Of a DNA stretch of 64,000 bases, positions 35,013 to 43,603 are shown piece by piece. The stretch is from an uncultured Bacilli bacterium (GTDB taxonomy: Bacteria > Bacillota_I > Bacilli_A > RF39 > UBA660), in assembly GCA_944332265.1 (NCBI GenBank), contig CALVJQ010000001.1:1-64000 (forward strand). Reading direction: 5' to 3'. Below the pieces are notes generated by a model. It saw nothing but the letters and a program-made list of their open reading frames with translations. It was not told where the DNA came from and did no database searches. Position 1 is the first letter of the stretch, and each line of letters opens with the position of its first letter. Made by a program: the position numbers and the translations under genes.

Positions 35013-35041
35013 TTGAGTAAAAAAAACAAGTGCGATATAAT
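35013..35041 (+). promoter_or_regulatory. Promoter of the GspE-like ATPase gene
   Basis: TTGAGT (35013-35018), a 17-base spacer and TATAAT (35036-35041), 32 bases before the ATG at 35074. Confidence 0.7.
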
Positions 35042-35073
35042 TATAAATATAAGAATAAAAATGAGGTGGCAAT

Positions 35074-36696
35074 ATGGCTTTAAGAGAATTTGACTTTGAA
35101 AAAGAACCGACAGTTAGTGTTGTAAAAAAAATATTAACTGATGCAATAAATATGAAAGCAACAGACATACACTTCGACCCAACCCCTGATGAACTAATAA
35201 TTAAATTTCGTATTAATGGCGAATTAAAAGAATACTCAACCGCCCCAGATAATGTAAAAATAAATATTATTACACGTTTAAAAATAATTTCTGGAATGAA
35301 TATAACTAACTCTCTCTTACCTCAAACAGGAGCTATAAGTTTTGATTTAGATAACAAGTCTCATAATATGCGTGTTTCTTCACTACCTATTGTTGATGGT
35401 GAAAAAATAGTAGTTCATCTATCATCATATGCTAAAAACATCAAAAATATTAATAAACTAGGTTTTAGCGAAGAAACTAATCAAAAAATCAAAAAAATGC
35501 TTAATGAAAAACAAGGTATTATTTTAATAACAGGTACTACTAATTCGGGAAAAACAACTACTACTTACTCCTTATTAAAAGAGTTAAACAATAAAACAAA
35601 TAATATAATATCAATTGAAGATCCAATAAAAATGAAAATCAAAGGGATCAATCAAGTAGCTATAGCAAAAGAAAAAGGTCTTACTTATCGTACATTATTA
35701 AAAGCCATAATGCTCCAAGATCCAAATATTATAGCTATAAATGAACTAATAGATGATGAAACAGCTAGAAGTGCTCTTCGTGCTTCATTAACTGGACATT
35801 TAGTAATATCTACTATGTATACTAAAAATATTGATGAAACAATAAATAATTTATTAAATATGGATATCGAAAAATATCTGCTTTCTTCTAATCTTCTAGG
35901 CATAATATCACAACGTATGGTTAAAAAATTATGTCCGACATGCCGAGAAAAGAAAAAAGCAAGTCCTTATGAAAAAAAAATAATCAAAAAAATTCTTAAT
36001 GAAGATATCGAAGAACTATATTATCCAAATGGATGTGAAGAATGTCAAAATGGTTATATAGACAAATTTCCTATCGAAGAATCTATTATTATTGATAGTG
36101 AATTAAGAAACGCTATTGCCAATAATAAAAAACGTTCTTTAATCCACAATATTATTTATGGAGAAACAGACTCTATTATAAAAAATGGTCTAAAAAAAGT
36201 AATTGAAGGTGAAACTTCTTTTGCTGAAATAATTCGTATTCTTGATTTAAAAGTTGATTTTACTGAAGATGAACAAGATATCCAAAATTTAATTTTAGGA
36301 AAAGAACCAATTAACGAAGATGATAAAGAAGAAAAACAAACAAAAAAAAGTAAAAAGGAAGAAGCAGAAACCAAAGAAGGAACTAATAAAGAAACTATAA
36401 AAGAAGAAGAAAAAACAAAGGAAGAACCAAATAAAGTTGATGAAGAGTTACTTAATCTTGCACAAATTACAGCTTTAAAAATGGTAGAAAAACAGGAAGA
36501 AGAACAACCAACTCCTCCTAAAGTAGAAGAAGTAGAAGAAGTAAAAAATGAAATACAAACTACGGAAACTAAACCACAGATAGAAGAAAAACAAGCGGAG
36601 CCAAAAAAACAAGCTAAAGTAATTCCTCTTAATAATGATTCTGATGATGATGACGATGACTTTAGTTATGGTGATTCTTATAAAATAAATTTTTAA
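35074..36696 (+). CDS. GspE/PilB/ComGA-family secretion ATPase with acidic C-terminal tail
   Basis: Assembly ATPase of type IV pilus or DNA-uptake machines. Residues 1-390 form the core: Asp-box KATDIHF (28-34), Walker A TGTTNSGKTTT (around 153-163), an arginine- and Glu-containing segment before it, and a four-Cys zinc site (LCPTC and CEEC, Cys287/290/321/324). Two canonical motifs differ: the Walker B region reads DPNIIAINELIDDETA instead of ending in GEIRD, and the His box reads GHLVISTMYTK with Tyr for His. Residues 400-540 are an extra Glu/Lys-rich tail ending in Asp repeats. GAGGTGG precedes the ATG. It is the only large plus-strand gene between 2 and 62 kb. Confidence 0.88.
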   Translation: MALREFDFEKEPTVSVVKKILTDAINMKATDIHFDPTPDELIIKFRINGELKEYSTAPDNVKINIITRLKIISGMNITNSLLPQTGAISFDLDNKSHNMRVSSLPIVDGEKIVVHLSSYAKNIKNINKLGFSEETNQKIKKMLNEKQGIILITGTTNSGKTTTTYSLLKELNNKTNNIISIEDPIKMKIKGINQVAIAKEKGLTYRTLLKAIMLQDPNIIAINELIDDETARSALRASLTGHLVISTMYTKNIDETINNLLNMDIEKYLLSSNLLGIISQRMVKKLCPTCREKKKASPYEKKIIKKILNEDIEELYYPNGCEECQNGYIDKFPIEESIIIDSELRNAIANNKKRSLIHNIIYGETDSIIKNGLKKVIEGETSFAEIIRILDLKVDFTEDEQDIQNLILGKEPINEDDKEEKQTKKSKKEEAETKEGTNKETIKEEEKTKEEPNKVDEELLNLAQITALKMVEKQEEEQPTPPKVEEVEEVKNEIQTTETKPQIEEKQAEPKKQAKVIPLNNDSDDDDDDFSYGDSYKINF

Positions 36697-36718
36697 AAGG
36701 AGTATTACTCCTTTTTTT
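36695..36718 (+). terminator. Terminator of the GspE-like gene
   Basis: Stem AAAAGGAGT/ACTCCTTTT (36695-36703 with 36707-36715), 3-base loop, eight T residues on the plus strand. The TAA stop touches the stem. Confidence 0.8.
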
Positions 36719-36722
36719 TAAT

Positions 36723-36745
36723 AAAAAAAAGAATCTAAAGATTCT
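36723..36745 (-). terminator. Terminator of the prepilin peptidase gene
   Basis: Stem AGAATC/GATTCT (36740-36745 with 36730-36735), 4-base loop, eight T residues on the minus strand, overlapping the stop codon. Confidence 0.75.
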
Positions 36746-37505
36746 AAAAAATAACTGATATAAAATTTTTTATAGGATCCATAAAAATAAAAGATATATA
36801 TAAACCCGTTATTAAAAAAGGCCCAAAAGGTATTTCTCGATCCTTATTAGTTAAAGTAGCATACAATGCACATGGAAATGCTAAAAACGAACCAATAATA
36901 AGAGCTACAATACTTAATCTAATCCCTAATAAAACACCAAAAAAAGTCGATAATTTAACATCTCCTCCCCCAAGTGATTCTTGTTTAAATAACTTATCGC
37001 CAACAGTCTTAATGAAATACATAAAGAAAAAAACTAAAAAGCCACTACATAAAGATATTATAAATGTTTCAACCCCAAAAAACAAAAGTTTACAAGCCAA
37101 AACAATTATTCCTGCAATTAAAATAGGTTTATCTAAAATAATATAATATTTAAAATCACTAACATATATCATAACAGATAACATCGTTAATATCATCATC
37201 ATTAACATTTCATAACTAAAACCATATATCATATATGAAAAAGAAAATAGCAATCCTGAAAGTAATTCTAAAAACGGATAAAATAAAGATAATTCTTTTT
37301 GACAATAATTACAACGTCCCCCATTTAAAAAGAAAGAAAGAATTGGCATTAACTCATACCACTTATAAGGATGATTACAATTATCACAAGCACTAAAATA
37401 CTCCTTCACCTTTAAAGGCATTTTAATTCCTATAATTACCATTGAAAACCCACAAAATACCCCAACTATAAATAAAAAACATATAACATATATATCAAAA
37501 AGCAT
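36744..37505 (-). CDS. Type IV prepilin peptidase (A24, PilD/ComC-like)
   Basis: A membrane aspartyl peptidase that cleaves and, in bifunctional forms, N-methylates prepilins. The 253-residue protein has the N-terminal cytoplasmic domain with two CxxC pairs (Cys40/43 and Cys65/68), Asp117 in YVSDFKYY and the GxGD-type motif SLGGGD (Asp182), within about seven transmembrane helices. I chose the ATG of MLFDIYV because AAGGGATG lies nine bases upstream. It is convergent with the GspE-like gene, so the two are separately transcribed, but both belong to the same kind of machine. No pilin or PilC gene is in the window. Confidence 0.9.
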   Translation of the reverse strand: MLFDIYVICFLFIVGVFCGFSMVIIGIKMPLKVKEYFSACDNCNHPYKWYELMPILSFFLNGGRCNYCQKELSLFYPFLELLSGLLFSFSYMIYGFSYEMLMMMILTMLSVMIYVSDFKYYIILDKPILIAGIIVLACKLLFFGVETFIISLCSGFLVFFFMYFIKTVGDKLFKQESLGGGDVKLSTFFGVLLGIRLSIVALIIGSFLAFPCALYATLTNKDREIPFGPFLITGLYISFIFMDPIKNFISVIF

Positions 37506-37582
37506 CGCTATCATCCCTTTTTATCTTATATACTAAGTATAACATAAAAAAATTTTTTTACATATAATATATTGGTGATATT

Positions 37583-37804
37583 ATGAATAATAATTTATCT
37601 CTTTTAAAAATAATAAATGGTCTATCTCGTACAATAAATATTGCTAATCAAATGATTCCTTTATATAAACAATTAAAACCTATAATAAATAATTCTAACA
37701 AAATAATAAACAACATAAAAAAAATCCCTAAAAATTCAAGCAATTCTTCAAAACTGACTCAATCTTCTAATAGTAAACAAAATACTCCTACCTTTTTCCA
37801 ATAA
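37583..37804 (+). CDS. Small YqfQ-like protein (tentative)
   Basis: A 73-residue protein with a helical first half (QMIPLYKQLKPIINNSNKII) and a Ser/Asn/Lys-rich tail. GGTGATATT precedes the ATG. The helical part resembles the central segment of YqfQ/VrrA proteins, and in Bacillus yqfQ lies near trmK, as here. The match is by eye only and the protein is much shorter than Bacillus YqfQ. The gene is convergent with trmK. Confidence 0.5.
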   Translation: MNNNLSLLKIINGLSRTINIANQMIPLYKQLKPIINNSNKIINNIKKIPKNSSNSSKLTQSSNSKQNTPTFFQ

Positions 37805-37834
37805 AAAACTATTTACTTTTATAAATAGCCTTTT
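37803..37834. terminator. Bidirectional terminator between the YqfQ-like gene and trmK
   Basis: Stem CTATTTA/TAAATAG (37809-37815 with 37822-37828) and 6-base loop, with A and T tracts on the two sides so that it works for both converging genes. The trmK stop is inside it. Confidence 0.7.
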
Positions 37835-38459
37835 TAATATTTCTTATTTCTTTAAATCGATTAAACTTTGCCTTAAAGGAACTAAAAGGAATTTTTTTTA
37901 ATATCTCATAATTCTTTTTTAATAAATAATCATTATAATCCTCGTTATTTAAAAAACCATACTTTAATACATCAATTGTATTTTTATTATCACTTTTTAC
38001 AAATAAAGATGTAACATACCATTTATTTTTATCATAAGTATAACTTTCTTCTTTTAAATAATATCCTTTTTCATTTAAATTTTCTCTTAAAATATAATGA
38101 TCATTATTAGCTTGAATAATCAATTTATTTATTTTTTTTAATTTTTTATTATCATGTAGAATATGTAAAATTGTACTTGTTCCCATTCCAGAGATAATCA
38201 AAGTATTTATATCTTTTAAATCTATCTTCTCTATTCCATCACTTAATACTGTTTTAATATGTAAATTTCTTTTTTCTATATTAGATATTGCATTCTTTAA
38301 CGCATTTTCATTTACATCACTTGCAATAACTTTGCTTACTAAATTATTTTCAATTAAATAAATACTTAATAAACCATGATCACAACCAACATCAACTACT
38401 TTATCATCTTTTGCTACATAAGAAGTTATTGCTTTTAAACGTTTACTAATCCTAGTCAC
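37809..38459 (-). CDS. trmK: tRNA (adenine(22)-N(1))-methyltransferase
   Basis: A SAM-dependent methyltransferase forming m1A22 in tRNA. The 216-residue protein begins with [12 protein letters not shown], then motif [26 protein letters not shown], and [15 protein letters not shown], then a helical C-terminal domain, all as in TrmK. The start is a GTG inside the end of rpoD (8-base overlap) with no clear ribosome binding site, so it depends on translational coupling. dnaG-rpoD-trmK order is the conserved Bacilli arrangement. Confidence 0.92.
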   Translation of the reverse strand: MTRISKRLKAITSYVAKDDKVVDVGCDHGLLSIYLIENNLVSKVIASDVNENALKNAISNIEKRNLHIKTVLSDGIEKIDLKDINTLIISGMGTSTILHILHDNKKLKKINKLIIQANNDHYILRENLNEKGYYLKEESYTYDKNKWYVTSLFVKSDNKNTIDVLKYGFLNNEDYNDYLLKKNYEILKKIPFSSFKAKFNRFKEIRNIKKAIYKSK

Positions 38460-39552
38460 TTAGAAAATCTTTTAATTTCTTAGCACGTGATGGATGTCTT
38501 AATTTTCTTAAAGCTTTAGCTTCAATCTGTCTAATTCTTTCTCTTGTTACATTAAATTTCTTACCTACTTCTTCTAATGTATGACTAGTCCCATCAACTA
38601 AGCCAAAACGCAACTCTAAAACTTCTTGTTCTCTATCTTGTAATGTCATTAAAACGTTTTTAATTTCTTCTTTAAGAATTTCATTTGTTGCATATTCTTC
38701 TGGACTCATGCTTCTCTCATCTTTAATAAAATCTCCTAAATGTGAATCATCTTCTTCACCAATAGGTGTATCTAAAGAAACAGGATCTTGACTAATTTTC
38801 ATTACTTCTCTAACTTTATCAACTGTAATTCCCATTTTTTCTGCTAATTCTTCTTCACTTGGTTCTCTATTAAGTTCCAAAGTCATCTGTCTTTGAACAC
38901 GTGCCATTTTATTAATTGTTTCAACCATATGAACTGGAACACGTATTGTTCTAGCTTGATCAGCTAAAGCTCTTGTAATTGCTTGTCTTATCCACCAAGT
39001 TGCATAAGTACTAAATTTATAACCTTTACCATAATCAAATTTTTCAACAGCCTTCATTAAACCAATATTTCCTTCTTGAATTAAATCAAGAAATAACAAA
39101 CCTCTACCAACATAACGTTTAGCAATTGAAACAACCAAACGTAAATTAGATTCAGCTAATATGTTTTTAGCTGCTTCATCACCATTAGCTATACGTACTG
39201 ATAATTCTAATTCTTCTTCAGAACTAAGCAAACTAATACGTCCAATTTCTTTTAAATACATTCTAACTGGATCATTTATATTGATATCTTTAGTAATTTC
39301 CTCATCACTTAAAACTAAATTTTCTTCTTCTTTTAACTCATGCTTAGGTACCTCACCATCAGCTTCATCTTCAGCTACTACTTCAATACCACTTTCCATT
39401 AATGTATTATATAATTCGTCTAATGAATCATTATCAATATCCAACCCTTTTAAAGCTTCTGCTAGTTGTTCAAATGTTAATACATTTTTATTTTTCTTAC
39501 CTAGCTCAACTAAATCTTTAACTCTATCTTCAAAACTTTTTATCTCTACCAT
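38452..39552 (-). CDS. rpoD: RNA polymerase primary sigma factor
   Basis: The housekeeping sigma-70 factor (SigA), 366 residues. Region 2 has the core-binding box [17 protein letters not shown] and the -10 recognition segment [13 protein letters not shown]. Region 3 follows with [10 protein letters not shown], then region 4 with the helix-turn-helix [20 protein letters not shown]. The N-terminal acidic region 1 is short (about 80 residues). GAGGATG precedes the ATG, two bases after the dnaG stop. The consensus TTGACA/TATAAT promoters elsewhere in the window fit this factor. Confidence 0.98.
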   Translation of the reverse strand: MVEIKSFEDRVKDLVELGKKNKNVLTFEQLAEALKGLDIDNDSLDELYNTLMESGIEVVAEDEADGEVPKHELKEEENLVLSDEEITKDININDPVRMYLKEIGRISLLSSEEELELSVRIANGDEAAKNILAESNLRLVVSIAKRYVGRGLLFLDLIQEGNIGLMKAVEKFDYGKGYKFSTYATWWIRQAITRALADQARTIRVPVHMVETINKMARVQRQMTLELNREPSEEELAEKMGITVDKVREVMKISQDPVSLDTPIGEEDDSHLGDFIKDERSMSPEEYATNEILKEEIKNVLMTLQDREQEVLELRFGLVDGTSHTLEEVGKKFNVTRERIRQIEAKALRKLRHPSRAKKLKDFLSD

Positions 39553-39554
39553 AT

Positions 39555-41303
39555 CTACACATCCTCTTTTTTTAACTCTTTAATTTGCAAAGCTATTTCT
39601 AACTTTTTTGCTTCATCTAACTCACTCTTCATTAATTTTTTTAACCTTTTAATTTCATTCTTTACAAGCACTCTAGATAACGCATCTATATATTCATCCA
39701 TTGCTTCTATTGTAACTTCATCATTAGCTGAATCGTTTACAATTTCCATTACTTTATCTCTTATATCATTTTTATCATTTACATAAGTAATAAAATCAGC
39801 AACAGTTATTTCCTTATTAGTTTCATAAAAATACACTATTTCATTAGCAATCTCTCGATACAGAGAATCTTCAAAAAATCCCAATTTTTTTTGATACTCT
39901 CTAATATATTCTTCCCCATTCATCATAAAATAAAGTATTTTTTCAGAACCAATCATAAAAACATCTTTTCTTTGTTTCTCAATCACAGTTGATTTAATTT
40001 CTTTTTTTATTTTTACTGGCTCAAGTTGTTCTAATTTATTTTTCAAAACAATAATTGATAAATTATACTCTTTACTCATTTTATCTAAAGTTAGTTCTTT
40101 TAAAATAGGATCATCTATTTCAGTAAGACTTTTTAAAACATCATTAACATAAATTGATAAATCTTCTACATTATTCAAATCTTTATTTTGCTTTAAATAA
40201 TTCATCTTAAATTCAAAATAAGATAAAGGTTTATCTACATTATTTTTAAATGCTTCTCCTCCATTAGCTAAAATATATTCATCTGGATCTTTTTCTCCAC
40301 TAAGTCTAATAACTTCAGTTTCAATTTCATTTTTAATAAGTTCGTCTCCATTATTTATTGTTGCAATCAAACCAGCATTATCATTATCTAAACATAAAAT
40401 AACTTTAACTCTTAATTTTTTTAATAATTGAACCTGTTCTGTAGTCATTGCTGTTCCCTGCAAAGCTACAACATTTTTAATTCCTATAGAAGAAATTCTT
40501 ATTGCATCCATAAAACCTTCAACTACAATAATCTTTTTTTCACGTTTAGCAATATCTTTAGCTTTATGATAATTATATAAAGTTTCGCCTTTTTTAAATA
40601 ATTTTGATTCCCTACTATTCATATACTTAGATACATCTTTTTCATCACGATAAACTCTCGCACTAAAACCAACTATATTTCCATCTTTATCCCATAATGG
40701 AAAAGTTATTCGTCTAGTAAACATATCATAAGTTTTTCCATTTACTGAATTAACTAAACCAAGATCTAAAAGCTTTTTTATATCATAATTTTTCTTTAAT
40801 AACAATTGATATAAAGAATCATTACTATCTAAACTAAGGCCAATCCCAAATTCTTTAATAATATCTTCATTTAATCCTCTGTTTTTAAGATATTCTAAAG
40901 CATCTTTCCCAAATTTAGTACGTAAATTATTCAAAAAGAATTTTTGCGTTAAATCCATTATTTCATTTTCTTCTTTTAGGGCCTGAGAAACATTATTATT
41001 ATAAGTAGTAATCGAAAGTTCTTTTCCACATTTCGAAGCAACAATTCTTACCGCTTCAATAAAAGAAACATTTTCATACTCTGCAACAAAAGTAAAAACA
41101 TTCCCACTAGCTCCACATGCAAAGCATTTATAAATTTGTTTCTCTGGTGAAACACTCATACTTGGCGAATGATCATCATGAAAAGGACAAACACCAACAA
41201 AATTCTTACCCTTTTGCGTCAAGGGGATATAGCTTCCAATTATTGCTACAATATCAGCTGAAGCTCTAATATCATTAATTTCTTCATTACTAACTGAAGC
41301 CAT
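39555..41303 (-). CDS. dnaG: DNA primase
   Basis: Makes RNA primers at the replication fork. The 582-residue protein has the CHC2 zinc-binding domain ([13 protein letters not shown] and [10 protein letters not shown], residues 39-65), the catalytic core with the Toprim motif [10 protein letters not shown] and LCLDNDNAG, and a C-terminal helicase-binding region, slightly short for the family. GGGGTGATTTT precedes the ATG, and TATAAT lies at 41335-41330 without a good -35. It is the first gene of the dnaG-rpoD-trmK unit. Confidence 0.97.
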   Translation of the reverse strand: MASVSNEEINDIRASADIVAIIGSYIPLTQKGKNFVGVCPFHDDHSPSMSVSPEKQIYKCFACGASGNVFTFVAEYENVSFIEAVRIVASKCGKELSITTYNNNVSQALKEENEIMDLTQKFFLNNLRTKFGKDALEYLKNRGLNEDIIKEFGIGLSLDSNDSLYQLLLKKNYDIKKLLDLGLVNSVNGKTYDMFTRRITFPLWDKDGNIVGFSARVYRDEKDVSKYMNSRESKLFKKGETLYNYHKAKDIAKREKKIIVVEGFMDAIRISSIGIKNVVALQGTAMTTEQVQLLKKLRVKVILCLDNDNAGLIATINNGDELIKNEIETEVIRLSGEKDPDEYILANGGEAFKNNVDKPLSYFEFKMNYLKQNKDLNNVEDLSIYVNDVLKSLTEIDDPILKELTLDKMSKEYNLSIIVLKNKLEQLEPVKIKKEIKSTVIEKQRKDVFMIGSEKILYFMMNGEEYIREYQKKLGFFEDSLYREIANEIVYFYETNKEITVADFITYVNDKNDIRDKVMEIVNDSANDEVTIEAMDEYIDALSRVLVKNEIKRLKKLMKSELDEAKKLEIALQIKELKKEDV

Positions 41304-41437
41304 AAAAAATCACCCCTCTATTTATATTTATTATAGGTAATATCACTATTTCCTTTTTTTATTTAATAAATTTTCATAAAAAACCCAAAATACTCGTATA
41401 TTTTATCACATTTTTGCCAAAATTCCAAAATTATATC

Positions 41438-41463
41438 AAAAAAAAACAATCATTTTATTGATT
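41438..41463 (-). terminator. Terminator of the gene at 41455-42024
   Basis: A weak 5-bp AATCA/TGATT stem (41459-41463 with 41448-41452) followed by nine T residues on the minus strand. It overlaps the stop codon. Confidence 0.45.
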
Positions 41464-42024
41464 ATTTTTTTTAGAAAGACTAAAATTCTCTTTACATGTA
41501 ATTTTCCCAATTAAGCCATCTAAATAACTACGTAAATTAGAATACATCTCTCTTATTGAACTATATTCAAAAGTATTTGAAAATATTTCCTTTGAAAGAA
41601 TACACAAACCAACCAATGCATCTTTTTTTGCATTAGAAGAAACTTTCAATCTAATTTGTTCAACAACTCGTGCATAAGCCACTTGTTCTTCATAAACTAA
41701 TTTTTCATATTCTGATTCTTTTTGTAGCAAATATTCCCTTAATTTATTTTGCTCATTACTATCCAAACTAAATATTCCACTAAATATTTTACAACTTAAT
41801 TTATCTAATTCAAAAACATACTTATCGTATAATTTCTCTAATTTAGCTAAATCAGAACCTTCAATAATTTCTACATCACAACTAGGAACATCAAATAAAT
41901 CATAACGACAATTATTAACAAAATTTACTGAAAAATAATTTCCTTTAATAGCTTTTGCTCCGATACGTTTAACAATATAAGTTAATTTAATATACCTTTC
42001 TAAACTATCTAATATTTCATTCAT
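41455..42024 (-). CDS. Hypothetical cytoplasmic protein, 189 residues
   Basis: A helical protein without membrane segments or recognised motifs; a conserved-looking stretch is NNCRYDLFDVPSCDV. I chose the ATG of MNEILDSL because GGGGG lies eight bases upstream. It is located between dnaG and the thioester-domain surface protein on the same strand, with no clear link to either. Confidence 0.65.
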   Translation of the reverse strand: MNEILDSLERYIKLTYIVKRIGAKAIKGNYFSVNFVNNCRYDLFDVPSCDVEIIEGSDLAKLEKLYDKYVFELDKLSCKIFSGIFSLDSNEQNKLREYLLQKESEYEKLVYEEQVAYARVVEQIRLKVSSNAKKDALVGLCILSKEIFSNTFEYSSIREMYSNLRSYLDGLIGKITCKENFSLSKKNNQ

Positions 42025-42062
42025 AATATTAACCCCCAAAACGGACTAGTATTATAGCATTA

Positions 42063-43475
42063 TTAATTAAAAATAGCAAATATACTTGCAAACACAGAAA
42101 ATAATAAGTCCCAAAACGAAACATCTACTTTTGTATCAGGTATATCTTCATCAATAAAATAATTATATAATTCTTTCTTATGCTCAGTTATTTCATCTAC
42201 AATTTTAAAATTAAAAGGATCACTAAAAGTATAGTTAGTTAAACCTTTAATTTGCTTAACTTGATAACTACCATATCCTAATTCTATGTTAGCAAATCCA
42301 TTACTAAGACTAACTATATCTTCAACAACATTTCCTTTAATATCTAAAACTCTAAAAATTGCTCCTTCCTCAACCTCACATTCATCATAATAACAAGCAT
42401 ATTTAATAATATCTAAATCATTTCTAATTAATTTATTATACAATATTAATTCCGGTTCATTATTATCACTACTTATTTTTACTGAATAAAGCTCCTTATC
42501 TTTTTTATATCCAATACCATTACTAACTTGGTATACTTTATACTCACCATATGGTAAATATAAAGTTCTATATATTAAAGGTTCTTCTCCTGTACATACT
42601 TTATCAATAACTTCATCATTACTTTTTATTTCATAACAAGTATTTTTAAAACTACTTTCAATAGTATAAACACTATGATCATCTCTAATATCTAAAGTAA
42701 TTCTTCCCTTATTAACTTTAACTTTAAAACTATACTCTAAATTATTAACATTTCCTGGTCTTATTAAATCCTGACTATTAGTACTATCAAAAATAGCTAC
42801 TTTATTTTTATAATAATTACTCTTCTTTCTAACTTTAATTTCACCATCATCTACAATATTTAAAATTTCCATTTTATCAGTAATATTATACTTATAATCA
42901 GTTACAATTTCATATTCACTATTTAAAGAATCAATAATTAAATTATCTTTATAATTTACTACATAATCTTTAATAAAATTAGGTTTAATATCATGCTTTA
43001 AAACATCATTCTTAATCTCTTTTATTTCATCCTCATATTTACTTATTTTCTTACCATTTAATTTATCAGTAAAATAAATATCTGCCTTAGGACTTACCTC
43101 CTTCCATATTAAATATTGCGTAATAACATACCATTTATTATCAAGGCGATTAGTAAATCCATAACCATAATAAACAATTAACTCTATATTTCTAATCTGC
43201 TCTTTACTTAAATCCTTATACCCTGTTAAATCTCCTTCATACTTAACATAACTTTGGCCATTTTCAAAACTTACAAAAGGCTCCAAACAATAAACAATAT
43301 TACCATTATTGTCTTTTATAAATTGCATTGTCATATAATAAGTTTTACCATCTATTTTCTTATTAATATATTCACCATTTATATAATTGCCTTCATAAAA
43401 AGTATCATCACTTGCCCTTACTTTAACTCCCCATAACAATATTCCAATAGATAAAATTAAAAATATTTTTTTCAT
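42063..43475 (-). CDS. Secreted thioester-domain surface protein (adhesin-like)
   Basis: A 470-residue protein with a signal peptide (residues 1-21) and a probable thioester domain: Cys63 in NIVYCLEP and Gln120 in VITQYLIW are placed like the Cys-Gln pair that forms an internal thioester in Gram-positive adhesins. A middle beta-rich region follows. A SpaA/prealbumin-like segment lies at about 350-435 (GAIFRVLDIKGNVV to YGSYQVKQI). The end reads DIPDT followed by a hydrophobic stretch but no basic tail, so the sorting signal is degenerate or the anchor differs. GGGAGGATT precedes the ATG. Covalent attachment to host or other surfaces is inferred from the family. Confidence 0.75.
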   Translation of the reverse strand: MKKIFLILSIGILLWGVKVRASDDTFYEGNYINGEYINKKIDGKTYYMTMQFIKDNNGNIVYCLEPFVSFENGQSYVKYEGDLTGYKDLSKEQIRNIELIVYYGYGFTNRLDNKWYVITQYLIWKEVSPKADIYFTDKLNGKKISKYEDEIKEIKNDVLKHDIKPNFIKDYVVNYKDNLIIDSLNSEYEIVTDYKYNITDKMEILNIVDDGEIKVRKKSNYYKNKVAIFDSTNSQDLIRPGNVNNLEYSFKVKVNKGRITLDIRDDHSVYTIESSFKNTCYEIKSNDEVIDKVCTGEEPLIYRTLYLPYGEYKVYQVSNGIGYKKDKELYSVKISSDNNEPELILYNKLIRNDLDIIKYACYYDECEVEEGAIFRVLDIKGNVVEDIVSLSNGFANIELGYGSYQVKQIKGLTNYTFSDPFNFKIVDEITEHKKELYNYFIDEDIPDTKVDVSFWDLLFSVFASIFAIFN

Positions 43476-43574
43476 TCCAAATCCTCCCTATTTTATTTTA
43501 AATTCTAATCTCTCTATATCACCTTCTCACTTTATATTTACCCTATTGCTCTCCAATATCCTTTATTTTTTTCG

Positions 43575-43600
43575 CAAAAAAAACAAGTTTTTAAAACTTG
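43575..43600 (-). terminator. Terminator of the kinase/alaS unit
   Basis: Palindromic CAAGTT/AACTTG stem (43584-43600 overall), then eight T residues on the minus strand, four bases after the alaS stop. Confidence 0.75.
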
Positions 43601-43603
43601 CTT

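Noticed and set aside
39161-39583. Plus-strand 140-codon open frame opposite rpoD
   Set aside because: Antisense shadow of rpoD; composition and lack of a ribosome binding site argue against a gene.
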